From: Clostridia bacterium
GTDB lineage: Bacteria; Bacillota; Clostridia; TANB77; CAG-508
Reading direction: 5' to 3'
Assembly: GCA_017469445.1 (NCBI GenBank)
Contig: JAFUGK010000014.1
Location: 62,001 to 126,000 of the forward strand
DNA: 64,000 bases
Made by a program: the position numbers and the translations under genes. Below are positions 9,133-16,749 of this stretch, piece after piece. Within the stretch, counting starts at the first letter, position 1. Every line of letters begins with the position of its first letter. Under the pieces are notes generated by a model that was not told where the DNA came from, searched no databases, and was given only the letters and a program-made list of their open reading frames with translations.

Positions 9133-9768
9133 ATGAGCAAACAAAAATCACTTATTTATTCAAATGATAAAGCCTCTGATGACGACAATGAATTATTAGG
9201 AAAAATTAAAGAAGGAAATACAGAAGCCCTTGAAACTCTTATTAATAAGTATAAAGAATTAGTTAGTATGAAAATTGGCAAGTATTTTATAATAGGAGCT
9301 GAAAAAGAAGATATATATCAAGAAGGAATGATTGGCTTATATAAGGCAATTAAGTCTTTTGACCCCGAAAAACAGAATTCTTTTAAAACATTTGCAAATT
9401 TGTGTATTGAAAGACAACTAATAACTGCAATAAAAACATCAAATAGACAAAAGCATATGCCACTAAATTCATATTTGTCATTAAATGATACAGCATATGA
9501 TGATAATGATATATCTTGGCTAGAAGTATTTGATTCTAATACTACAGAAGATCCTTTAGATACTATAACAAAAAAGGAATATTATAAAGCAATAGAGGAT
9601 AAAATAGAAGAAAAGTTAAGTGATTTTGAAAAGCAAGTTTTACATAGATATGCAAAAGGAGAAAGTTATGTTACAATAGCTGAAAAATTAGATTCTCCAG
9701 TAAAATCAGTAGATAATGCAATACAAAGAATACGTAAAAAAGCAGAAAAGAACTTTTTTATAGAATAG
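9133..9768 (+). CDS. sigH: RNA polymerase sigma-H factor (SigH/Spo0H)
   Basis: Sigma-70 family factor for transition-state and early sporulation transcription, 211 aa. Region 2 reads DIYQEGMIGLYKAIKSFDPEK with the FANLCIERQLITAIK core-binding/-10 helix. Region 4 near the C-terminus has the helix-turn-helix SYVTIAEKLDSPVKSVDNAIQRIRKKA. The ribosome binding site GGGAGG ends at 9118, leaving an unusually long 14-nt spacing to the ATG. No closer ATG, GTG or TTG exists in frame. It is followed by a tRNA gene. Its presence agrees with the other sporulation genes in the window. Confidence 0.93.
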   Translation: MSKQKSLIYSNDKASDDDNELLGKIKEGNTEALETLINKYKELVSMKIGKYFIIGAEKEDIYQEGMIGLYKAIKSFDPEKQNSFKTFANLCIERQLITAIKTSNRQKHMPLNSYLSLNDTAYDDNDISWLEVFDSNTTEDPLDTITKKEYYKAIEDKIEEKLSDFEKQVLHRYAKGESYVTIAEKLDSPVKSVDNAIQRIRKKAEKNFFIE

Positions 9769-9795
9769 GACATGCTAAGTATGTCCTACAAATTT

Positions 9796-9871
9796 GCCCT
9801 TGTAACTCAGTTGGTAGAGTAGCACCATGGTAAGGTGAAAGTCGCCGGTTCGATTCCGGCCTTGGGCTCCA
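9796..9871 (+). tRNA. tRNA-Thr (GGT anticodon) with mismatched acceptor stem
   Basis: A 76-nt cloverleaf. The D-arm ACTC/GAGT, anticodon loop ATGGTAA (anticodon GGT), T-arm GCCGG-TTCGATT-CCGGC and an encoded CCA are all clear. The acceptor stem pairs GCCCTTG with CTTGGGC, leaving two consecutive T-T mismatches at 5-68 and 6-67. The anticodon stem has a G-A at 27-43. Usual clostridial tRNA-Thr(GGT) genes have A-T and T-A pairs at positions 5 and 6. It may be functional but weakened, or degenerate. Confidence 0.85.
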
Positions 9872-9999
9872 AATGTGCGAGGCAAGCCTCGCAGTGAATA
9901 ATGAATAGTGAATAATTAATAATGAATAATCTCTTTTAAATGCGAGAAAAAGCACATTTGTATTATTCACTATTCATTATTAATTCTTCATTATTCATT
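9871..9999. repeat. Inverted-repeat element abutting the tRNA 3' end
   Basis: Immediately after CCA come AAATGTGC (its complement GCACATTT is at 9952-9959), a perfect hairpin at 9876-9893 (TGCGAGG/CCTCGCA), and two long arms rich in GAATAATGAATAGTG units (about 9893-9930 and 9962-9999) that are mutual reverse complements with few mismatches. It resembles a MITE-like or REP-like element; no ORF is inside. Confidence 0.65.
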
Positions 10000-10079
10000 A
10001 GAAGAACGCAATTCTAATTTATTTCTATCTTAAATTCAAAAATATTTAAATTCAAAAAATTTATATCAAAGGAAAATCA

Positions 10080-10433
10080 ATGAAAGAAAACAAATTATTA
10101 AATCAATCATTAGAATTCGCATCTAAAATCATTAAATTGCAACAATATCTTATAAAAGAGAAGAAAGAATCCATTATTTCAAAACAAATAATAAGAAGTG
10201 CTACTAGCATAGGAGCAAATATTAACGAAGCAAATTATGGAAGTAGTAAACAAGACTTTATTGCCAAGATGCATATAGCATTAAAGGAATGTGCTGAAAC
10301 TGAATATTGGATAAGGCTATTAGAAAAATCAGAATACATAACAAAAGAATATTCTATAGAATTATTAGATAATTGCTTATCTATAAAGAAAATGTTAGTT
10401 GCAAGTCTTAATACAATCAAAGCTAACATGTAA
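10080..10433 (+). CDS. Four-helix-bundle protein (23S rRNA IVS/S23 type)
   Basis: 117 aa, all helical, with the family landmarks RSATSIGANINEANYGSS and FIAKMHIALKECAETEYWIRLL. Members were first seen encoded in intervening sequences of 23S rRNA genes, and related proteins accompany diversity-generating retroelements. Here it is free-standing. Its molecular function is not established; a nucleic-acid-binding role is suspected because of its basic pentamer-forming relatives. It lies just downstream of a repeat element next to a tRNA, which is consistent with a mobile or horizontally spread gene. No reverse transcriptase or variable repeat is nearby. Confidence 0.85.
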   Translation: MKENKLLNQSLEFASKIIKLQQYLIKEKKESIISKQIIRSATSIGANINEANYGSSKQDFIAKMHIALKECAETEYWIRLLEKSEYITKEYSIELLDNCLSIKKMLVASLNTIKANM

Positions 10434-10529
10434 TAATTAATCTAAAATTATCTGCGAATTATTGCAAAAAAATATATTTATGTGTAAAATAGAGTTGGAA
10501 TTTAGTATGTAATAGGAGATAAGAAATAT

Positions 10530-10832
10530 ATGAAAAAAATAAAGAAAATGTTTGTAAGTATAGGTGCATTTATAATGAGCTTGATAACAAAAGTGTATGT
10601 ATTTGATTCACTTCAGGCAGTTTATGGAGTTCCATCACCTAGAAGCTTTGTAGAAAATATAGTTGGAATAATACAAGTAGTGTTTACATTTGTTCCATTT
10701 ATAATAGGCTTAATTGTATTATTTAATAAAAAAATAACAAAGAAAGCAAAAATAATTACATTATCAATATTATTATGTCTAATAATAATAGCAAATTTAA
10801 TAGCATTGATTTATAATAATAGTCAAATGTAG
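10530..10832 (+). CDS. Small membrane protein, unknown function
   Basis: 100 aa, not recognised. It has a basic N-terminus, a short hydrophobic segment at about 8-20, and two strong transmembrane helices at about 42-65 and 74-95. Start ATG 10530 follows AGGAGATAAG. It precedes the radical SAM gene by 44 bases with a small hairpin between them. A link with that enzyme is possible but unproven. Confidence 0.6.
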   Translation: MKKIKKMFVSIGAFIMSLITKVYVFDSLQAVYGVPSPRSFVENIVGIIQVVFTFVPFIIGLIVLFNKKITKKAKIITLSILLCLIIIANLIALIYNNSQM

Positions 10833-10851
10833 GGTCGAGAATTGCTCGTCC
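10832..10851. repeat. Small GGTCGAG/CTCGTCC hairpin
   Basis: GG-CGAG pairs with CTCG-CC around AATTG immediately after the stop codon at 10830-10832. It is similar in style to the GGACGATTA hairpin at 49972-49990, so the two may be copies of a dispersed palindrome. No T tract follows, so it is a poor terminator. Confidence 0.45.
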
Positions 10852-10876
10852 GATAGAAATAAAAGAAGAAAAGCAC

Positions 10877-11965
10877 ATGTTAAAAGAAATAGTAAAATTA
10901 GGAGAACTTACAATAGCAAAAAATTTAAGAGATGAACAATTAGAAAAACACGATTTAATAGATTTATTTTGGGAATGTACATTAACTTGTAATGCACATT
11001 GTAAGCATTGTGGAAGTAGTGCAGAAAAACAAAAATATGCAGGAGAATTGACAACAGAAGAAATAAAAAATGCTTTTAAGCAAATAGCAAATGATATGGA
11101 TGCAAGTAAAATACTTATAAATGTAACAGGAGGAGAGCCATTAGTTAGACAAGATTTATGTGAGGTTATGGAATATGCGACAAATGAGCTTGGCTTCCAT
11201 TGGGGAATGACAACAAATGGAATATTATTAACAGAAGAAAACATAGAAAAATTAAGAAAAGCAAATATGGAAACAATTTCTATAAGTATAGATGGACTTC
11301 AAAAAACACATGATGAATTTAGAGGAGTACCAGGCTCTTATGAAATAATAATGAATAATATTAAAAATTTAAAGAAGGCAAATTACGTAAAACATATACA
11401 AGTAACCACAGTTGTAAACAAAACAAATATAAAAGAACTAGAAGAATTATATAATATAATGCTAGGATTAGATTTAGATTCTTGGAGACTTGCATCAATG
11501 GATCCAATAGGTAGAGCAAAAGAAAATGACAATTTACTATTAGATGGACAAGAATTAAAACAATTATTAGACTTCATAGTAGCAAAAAATAAAGAAAAGA
11601 AGCTAAGCATAAGATATGGATGCCCTGGATTTTTAGGCTTAAAATATGAAAAAGACACAAGAGGATATTATTTTAATTGTAGAACAGGTATAAATGTAGC
11701 AAGTATATTATATAATGGAGATTTATTTGTATGCCCAAATGTTCCAAGAGTAAAAAGACTAATGCAAGGAAATATTAGAACAGATAATTTTAAAGATGTA
11801 TGGGATAATAAATATAAAGAATTTAGAACAAAAGATAGAACAAAATGTAAAGAGTGTGAAGAATGTAAATGGTGGGATTATTGCTTAGGTGGAGCAATGC
11901 ACACATGGAACTTTGAAGAAAACAAGCAAAACAAATGCCCATATAATATGATATATGGGAAATGA
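10877..11965 (+). CDS. Radical SAM/SPASM domain protein
   Basis: 362 aa. The radical SAM cluster motif CNAHCKHC (CX3CX2C) starts at about residue 36, within FWECTLTCNAHCKHCGSS. The glycine-rich SAM-binding strand NVTGGEPLVR and the beta-strand SISIDGLQKTHDEFRG follow. A C-terminal SPASM region carries further Cys: GCPGF, FNCRTG, VCPNV, then CKECEECKWWDYC and NKCPY, expected to hold auxiliary Fe-S clusters. SPASM enzymes usually modify peptides (RiPPs) or enzyme side chains. No clear precursor peptide is visible, only the small membrane protein before it and a short basic ORF after it. The ribosome binding site is weak (AAAAGAAG). Confidence 0.88.
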   Translation: MLKEIVKLGELTIAKNLRDEQLEKHDLIDLFWECTLTCNAHCKHCGSSAEKQKYAGELTTEEIKNAFKQIANDMDASKILINVTGGEPLVRQDLCEVMEYATNELGFHWGMTTNGILLTEENIEKLRKANMETISISIDGLQKTHDEFRGVPGSYEIIMNNIKNLKKANYVKHIQVTTVVNKTNIKELEELYNIMLGLDLDSWRLASMDPIGRAKENDNLLLDGQELKQLLDFIVAKNKEKKLSIRYGCPGFLGLKYEKDTRGYYFNCRTGINVASILYNGDLFVCPNVPRVKRLMQGNIRTDNFKDVWDNKYKEFRTKDRTKCKECEECKWWDYCLGGAMHTWNFEENKQNKCPYNMIYGK

Positions 11966-11972
11966 TAAGTAA

Positions 11973-12086
11973 TTAGAATTTTTTCAAAATGAGCAAATAG
12001 AACAACAAACAGCTATGATTGAATACAAAGAGAGTATGTTTACAATAATAAAAAAATGGTTTAAAGGATTATTCGGAAGGAAATGA
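11973..12086 (+). other. Short ORF or gene remnant encoding a basic amphipathic tail
   Basis: An open stretch of 37 codons without a proper start and with no upstream ribosome binding site. An internal ATG at 12015 would give a 23-residue peptide ending MFTIIKKWFKGLFGRK. Similar basic IR-x-FF-x-KLF stretches occur inside the proteins at 5384 and 33307, so this may be the tail of a decayed gene. A small cationic peptide is the alternative. Confidence 0.3.
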
Positions 12087-12122
12087 GTATATAATATAAA
12101 ATGATGAAAGATAGGAGAAATG

Positions 12123-12800
12123 ATGATTAAAAGGATAAAACTTGCAGATAGAGAACTTCCAAAGTATACAAAAGGGGAAGAAATATTTAATATGGTATCT
12201 CATATAGTTGGTGTTCCGCTTGGAATCGTAGCTATTGTTTTGTGCGTTATTACAGCTGCAATACATGGCAATCCAGCAGGAGTGGTTAGTGCATCAATTT
12301 ATGGAACAACAATGATTTTGCTATATACAATGTCTAGTATATATCATGGCTTAAGCCCGAATTTAAAAGCTAAAAAAGTATTTCAAATATTTGACCATTG
12401 CTCAATTTATTTGCTAATTGCAGGCTCATACACACCTTTTGCATTATGTACTTTACGAGAATACAATACTGCAACTGGTTGGATAATTTTTGGAGCTGTA
12501 TGGGGATTAGCAGTTTTGGGAATTGTATTAAATGCAATTGATTTAAAAAGATATAGAGTTTTTTCTATGATATGCTATTTAGCTATGGGGTGGCTCATAA
12601 TATTCAGAATAGATATATTATTTAAAACTCTTGCACCAGGTGGATTAATACTTCTTGTTTTAGGAGGAATATCATATACTCTAGGAGCTATTTTCTACGG
12701 AATAGGGAGAAAACACAAATACATGCATTCGGTTTTTCATTTATTTATTTTAGTAGGAAGTATATTGCAATTTTTCTCAATATTGCTTTATGTAATGTAA
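12123..12800 (+). CDS. Hemolysin III family membrane protein (PAQR/YqfA)
   Basis: 225 aa with seven predicted transmembrane helices. Family motifs are HIVGVPLG near the N-terminus, SSIYHGLSP, FDHCSIYLLIAGSYTPF, and the C-terminal MHSVFH; the conserved His and Asp residues form the PAQR metal site. Bacterial members are inner-membrane proteins of uncertain role, and the hemolysin name is historical. AGGAG at 12113-12117 favours the second of two adjacent ATGs (12123, 5-nt spacing) over 12120. Confidence 0.92.
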   Translation: MIKRIKLADRELPKYTKGEEIFNMVSHIVGVPLGIVAIVLCVITAAIHGNPAGVVSASIYGTTMILLYTMSSIYHGLSPNLKAKKVFQIFDHCSIYLLIAGSYTPFALCTLREYNTATGWIIFGAVWGLAVLGIVLNAIDLKRYRVFSMICYLAMGWLIIFRIDILFKTLAPGGLILLVLGGISYTLGAIFYGIGRKHKYMHSVFHLFILVGSILQFFSILLYVM

Positions 12801-12816
12801 GAAATGGAGATTTAAA

Positions 12817-13767
12817 ATGGCGAAACAATATGAATTAATTAATGAACAAATAGAAGGATTAAAAGAAAAAGGACTTCAATTTAAAGATGAAGAAAAAGCA
12901 AAAAGGATTATATTTAGAGAAAATTACTATTATTTAATAACTGGATATGAAGATGTTTTTTTAGATTTAAAGGATTCGACTAGAACTTCAGAAAAGTATG
13001 AAGAAGATACATATTTTGAAGAACTATATGCAATATATAAATTTGATAGGGAACTTAAAAACCTTGTTTTTGATTATATTAATATAATTGAAACTAACTT
13101 AAAATCTATTGTAGGATATATATTTTCAGAAAAATATGGCTTAAAAGATTATTTCCTTAGAGAAAATTTCAGGGAAGAAGAAAGATATAATAATAGCTTT
13201 AATAAATTAAAAACAGAAGTAGACGAAAATTTAAAAAGAATTTTTTCTTCAAAAAATAGTGATGTTAAAGAATACTTAAATACATATGGATATTTACCGC
13301 TATTTGTTTTAGTTAAGGTATTTACCTTTGGAAATATTACAACATTTTATAGTTTAATGAAAATAGAAGAAAAACAAAAAGTTGCTTCTGGCTTTTCAAT
13401 TAGTCCATACAGTTTAGAAAGATATTTAAGAATAATTAATGTAATTAGAAACATTTGCGCACATGGAGGTATTTTGTTTAATGTTAAGTTAAATACTGTA
13501 TTAACCCCAAAAGAATCTACTTATCACAGAAAACTTAAAATATCTAAAATAGATGATAATTACAAATATGGAATAAATGATTTTTTCGCAGCAATAATAG
13601 GGCTAAAAGATTTATTAACAGAAGAAGATTTTTCTAGAATGTATAATAAAATTAAAGAATTAATAAATGAAGTTAAAGCTGAATTAGATAATTTAAGCTA
13701 TCAAAATTTGTTAAATTCAATGGGATTCCCAGAAAATTATGAACTACTAGATACTTTAAAAAAATAG
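12817..13767 (+). CDS. Abi_2 family abortive-infection protein
   Basis: 316 aa, similar to AbiD/AbiF phage-resistance proteins. Recognisable segments are the N-terminal LINEQIEGLKEKGLQFKDEE, the ENYYYLITGYEDVFL block, FDRELKNLVFDYINIIE, and the HEPN-like R-x4-H motif RNICAHGGILFN late in the protein. Proteins of this type are thought to stop phage spread through RNA cleavage or growth arrest. It stands alone, between hemolysin III and a rhomboid gene, with no antitoxin-like partner. It may equally serve a housekeeping role in this lineage. Confidence 0.85.
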   Translation: MAKQYELINEQIEGLKEKGLQFKDEEKAKRIIFRENYYYLITGYEDVFLDLKDSTRTSEKYEEDTYFEELYAIYKFDRELKNLVFDYINIIETNLKSIVGYIFSEKYGLKDYFLRENFREEERYNNSFNKLKTEVDENLKRIFSSKNSDVKEYLNTYGYLPLFVLVKVFTFGNITTFYSLMKIEEKQKVASGFSISPYSLERYLRIINVIRNICAHGGILFNVKLNTVLTPKESTYHRKLKISKIDDNYKYGINDFFAAIIGLKDLLTEEDFSRMYNKIKELINEVKAELDNLSYQNLLNSMGFPENYELLDTLKK

Positions 13768-13777
13768 GAGAAATCAG

Positions 13778-14392
13778 ATGGAGATACAAGTAATAGATTA
13801 TTTTCAATATAATGCATATGTTACTTTATCTATGTTCTTTATATCATTAATAATATTAGGCTTAAATTACATAACAAAAGGAAAAGCTAACAAGTATTTA
13901 TTTTCAACAGAAAAAGCTTCTTTGCTAAATCCTTTAACGTATATAAGATTTTTTACGCATGTTTTAGGACATAGAGATTGGCAGCATTTTTCTAATAATT
14001 ATTTAAAAATATTATTATTAGGACCATTAATAGAAGAAAAGTATGGCTGGTTAAACTTTTTACTTATGATCTTAATTACAGCTCTTGTAACTGGAATTGT
14101 AAATTATTTTAAGAAAAATACAAGGCTTTTAGGTGCCAGTAATATATCATTTATGTTAATAGTATTAAGTGCTTTTGTAAATGTTACAGAAAATAAAATT
14201 CCATTAACACTTGTATTAATAATATTATTCTATATAATTGATGAGATTAAAAATATTAGAAAAAAAGATAATATTGCTCATTATGGTCATATTACAGGAG
14301 CAATATGTGGAGCTGTATTTGGCTTTTTACTAATAAATCAAGATTTTGTAAATTGGCTAACTGAATGGGAAAGTATGATATTAAATATTTAA
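13778..14392 (+). CDS. Rhomboid-family intramembrane serine protease
   Basis: 204 aa with about six transmembrane helices. It has the rhomboid HxxxxHxxxN loop (HRDWQHFSNN), the catalytic serine in LGASNISF (GASN instead of the commoner GASG), and the late histidine helix HYGHITGAICGAVFGF. It should cleave single-pass membrane proteins within the bilayer. The ribosome binding site TAGGAG precedes ATG 13778. A hairpin follows its stop and runs into the next gene. Confidence 0.82.
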   Translation: MEIQVIDYFQYNAYVTLSMFFISLIILGLNYITKGKANKYLFSTEKASLLNPLTYIRFFTHVLGHRDWQHFSNNYLKILLLGPLIEEKYGWLNFLLMILITALVTGIVNYFKKNTRLLGASNISFMLIVLSAFVNVTENKIPLTLVLIILFYIIDEIKNIRKKDNIAHYGHITGAICGAVFGFLLINQDFVNWLTEWESMILNI

Positions 14393-14397
14393 TAAAA

Positions 14398-14440
14398 AAT
14401 CACATCTTGAGCATAATATTGCTGAAGGATGTGATTTTTT
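14398..14440 (+). terminator. Hairpin plus T-run merging into the next start codon
   Basis: AATCACATCTT at 14398-14408 pairs with AAGGATGTGATT (one bulged G), followed by T6 and directly by the ATG at 14441. The only Shine-Dalgarno candidate (AAGGA) of the next gene is inside the 3' arm. It may therefore be a terminator for the rhomboid gene, or an attenuator that also hides the ribosome binding site. Confidence 0.65.
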
Positions 14441-15961
14441 ATGAGTTCATATTGGATAGATTCTACAAAAGATTTTAATATAGGAAGTAAAATTGATGAC
14501 AATTACACTGCAGATGTATGCATAATAGGTGCTGGAATTTGCGGGCTTAGTACGGCATATTATTTAAGTAAAAAAGGCTTAAAAGTTATTGTAATTGATA
14601 AAGATGATATTGGAGAAAAAGCATCAGGGAATACTACTGCAAAAATTACTATGCAACATGGCTTAATCTATGATTATTTACTAACTTCCTTTAATGAGAA
14701 TTTTGCTAGAGATTATTTTAATGCTAACAAAAAAGCAATTTCTAATATAAAAGAAATAATCGATTTAGAGAATATTAATTGTGATTTTGAATATAAGCAA
14801 AATTTAATATTTACAACAACAGAAGAAGATGTAGAAAAAATTCAAAATGAAGTTGATGCAATAAATTTATTAAGTGGTAAGCAGGATTATACAGAATTAC
14901 TAAATAGCTCAGATTTACCATTTAACATACTAGCAGGAGTTATGACAAAAAATCAAGCACAATTTCATCCAAGAAAATATATGTATGGTTTAGCAAATGT
15001 AATAGAAAATAATGAGGGATTAATATTTACAAATTCAGTAGTTACAGATATAAAAAAAGATGGAGAAGTATATAATTGCTATTCAGATGAGTACACTATA
15101 AAGTCCAAATATGTTGTTCTTGCATCTCATTATCCATTTATTAATTTTCCTGGATTGTATTTTTCTAAAATGTATCAAGTTACATCGTATGCAATAGCAA
15201 TAGAAACTAAAAAAGATTTACCTAGTGGTATGTATATAAGTTCTAACGAGCCAACAATTTCATACCGTACAGCTAAATTTGGAGATAAAGAGTTACTAAT
15301 ATTATCTGGTGGAAATCATAAAACTGGGTATTCACCTGATAGTGATGAAAATTATGGATATAAATTTTTAGAGCAAGAAGCTAAAAAGTATTTTCCAGAT
15401 TATGAAATTAAATATAAATGGAATACCAGAGATTGCATAAGTTTAGATAAAATACCATACATTGGAGATTTTTCTAATTTTATGCCTAACATGTATGTTG
15501 CAACAGGATTTAATAAATGGGGTATGACATCTTCTAATGTTGCAGCTAATATTATAGCAGATAGTATTCTAGGAATTAATAATAAATATGCAGATGTATT
15601 TAATTCTACACGATTAGAACCATTAAAAAACAAAGAAGAATTTAAAAACATGGTAAATCAAGTAGTTAAATCTTTTGTGACCAATAGAATTAAGATACCT
15701 AAAGAAGATATATCTGTAATAAAAAATGATAATGGTGGAATCATAAAAATTGATGGAGATTCTATAGGAGTATATAAAGATGAAAACGGTAAAATATATG
15801 CAGTTAACCCTACCTGCACACATTTAGGATGTTTACTTACTTGGAACAATTTAGATAAAACATGGGATTGCCCTTGTCATGGATCCAGGTTTGATTATAC
15901 TGGAAAAAACTTATATGACCCAGCATTTAAGGATTTACAGATAATAGATATTGAAGATTAA
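14441..15961 (+). CDS. FAD-dependent oxidoreductase with C-terminal Rieske domain
   Basis: 506 aa. The N-terminal Rossmann FAD site is VCIIGAGICGLSTAYYLS, followed by a DAO-type substrate domain with EKASGNTTAKIT. A Rieske [2Fe-2S] domain occupies the last 95 residues, with ligands in CTHLGC and CPCHGSRF. Similar fusions (Bacillus YhfW type) are cytosolic amine or amino-acid oxidase-like enzymes of unknown substrate. The start lies at the foot of a terminator-like hairpin. It ends with its own terminator at 15974. Confidence 0.92.
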   Translation: MSSYWIDSTKDFNIGSKIDDNYTADVCIIGAGICGLSTAYYLSKKGLKVIVIDKDDIGEKASGNTTAKITMQHGLIYDYLLTSFNENFARDYFNANKKAISNIKEIIDLENINCDFEYKQNLIFTTTEEDVEKIQNEVDAINLLSGKQDYTELLNSSDLPFNILAGVMTKNQAQFHPRKYMYGLANVIENNEGLIFTNSVVTDIKKDGEVYNCYSDEYTIKSKYVVLASHYPFINFPGLYFSKMYQVTSYAIAIETKKDLPSGMYISSNEPTISYRTAKFGDKELLILSGGNHKTGYSPDSDENYGYKFLEQEAKKYFPDYEIKYKWNTRDCISLDKIPYIGDFSNFMPNMYVATGFNKWGMTSSNVAANIIADSILGINNKYADVFNSTRLEPLKNKEEFKNMVNQVVKSFVTNRIKIPKEDISVIKNDNGGIIKIDGDSIGVYKDENGKIYAVNPTCTHLGCLLTWNNLDKTWDCPCHGSRFDYTGKNLYDPAFKDLQIIDIED

Positions 15962-15973
15962 AAATAATTATTT

Positions 15974-15998
15974 GTCCGCTGAAAATGCGGGCTTTTTT
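15974..15998 (+). terminator. Rho-independent terminator
   Basis: GTCCGC-TGAAAAT-GCGGGC stem (one G-T pair) followed by six T, 13 bases after the oxidoreductase stop. Confidence 0.75.
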
Positions 15999-16058
15999 CT
16001 TTTTACTATAGACTTTTGTATTAATTTATGATAAATTGATGTGCATGGAGGAGATTAA

Positions 16059-16496
16059 ATGAGATTAGTTATACAAAGAGTTAAAAATGCTAGTGTAAAA
16101 GTAGATAATAAAATAGTAGGAGAAATAGGTGAAGGTTTTCTAGTTTTACTTGGTGTAACGCATACAGATACTACAGAAAATGCGGACTATTTAGTAAAAA
16201 AACTTTGCAATTTAAGAGTTTTTAAAGATGAAAATGAAAAAATGAATTTAAGTATTAAAGATATTAATGGTAAATTACTTATAGTTTCACAATTTACTTT
16301 ATATGCAAATTGTGAAAAAGGTAACAGACCAGCATTTGTTGATGCAGCAAAACCAGAAATAGCAAATGAATTATATGAATATTTTTGCGAAGAATGTACA
16401 AAAAATAATATAGAAGTACAAAAAGGCATTTTTGGTGCACATATGGAAGTTTCGCTGCTTAATGATGGCCCCGTTACTATCGTAATTGAAAAATAA
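16059..16496 (+). CDS. dtd: D-aminoacyl-tRNA deacylase
   Basis: Hydrolyses D-amino acids (and Gly mischarged on tRNA-Ala) from tRNA, a translation quality-control enzyme. The 145 aa are typical. Starts MRLVIQRVKNASV, contains the catalytic SQFTLYA motif followed by KGNRPAF, and ends with the cross-subunit DGPVTIVI segment. The start is preceded by GGAGGAG. It is followed closely by a small WYL-like gene. Confidence 0.96.
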   Translation: MRLVIQRVKNASVKVDNKIVGEIGEGFLVLLGVTHTDTTENADYLVKKLCNLRVFKDENEKMNLSIKDINGKLLIVSQFTLYANCEKGNRPAFVDAAKPEIANELYEYFCEECTKNNIEVQKGIFGAHMEVSLLNDGPVTIVIEK

Positions 16497-16550
16497 TTGG
16501 TAAATCCAATTCTTTTCCAATTAAAATATTATATTGAAAGGATGAATATA

Positions 16551-16748
16551 ATGGAAGATAAAAAGGTTGTAAAAATATTATATACAAACTGGAAGGGGAA
16601 GACTTCATATAGAAATATAATACCAATTAATATTGAATTTAAATCTACAGAATGGCATAAAGAAGAACAATGGATTTTGAATGCTTTTGATATAGATAAG
16701 CAAGATAATAGAGGTTTTGCTATTAAGGATATAAAGGAGTGGAATTAA
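16551..16748 (+). CDS. Small conserved hypothetical protein
   Basis: 65 aa from ATG 16551 (AAAGGA with 8-nt spacing; an earlier TTG frame start at 16497 has no ribosome binding site). The sequence KILYTNWKGKTSYRNIIPI followed by WHKEEQWILNAFDIDK resembles a stand-alone WYL-like fold or a fragment of one. Its role is unknown. It ends one base before the SDR gene, so the two are likely co-translated. Confidence 0.65.
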   Translation: MEDKKVVKILYTNWKGKTSYRNIIPINIEFKSTEWHKEEQWILNAFDIDKQDNRGFAIKDIKEWN

Positions 16749-16749
16749 T

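Noticed and set aside
9893..9999. CRISPR array from the repeated GAATAATG units
   Set aside because: Units are short, AT-rich and arranged as inverted arms without unique spacers; no cas genes are present.
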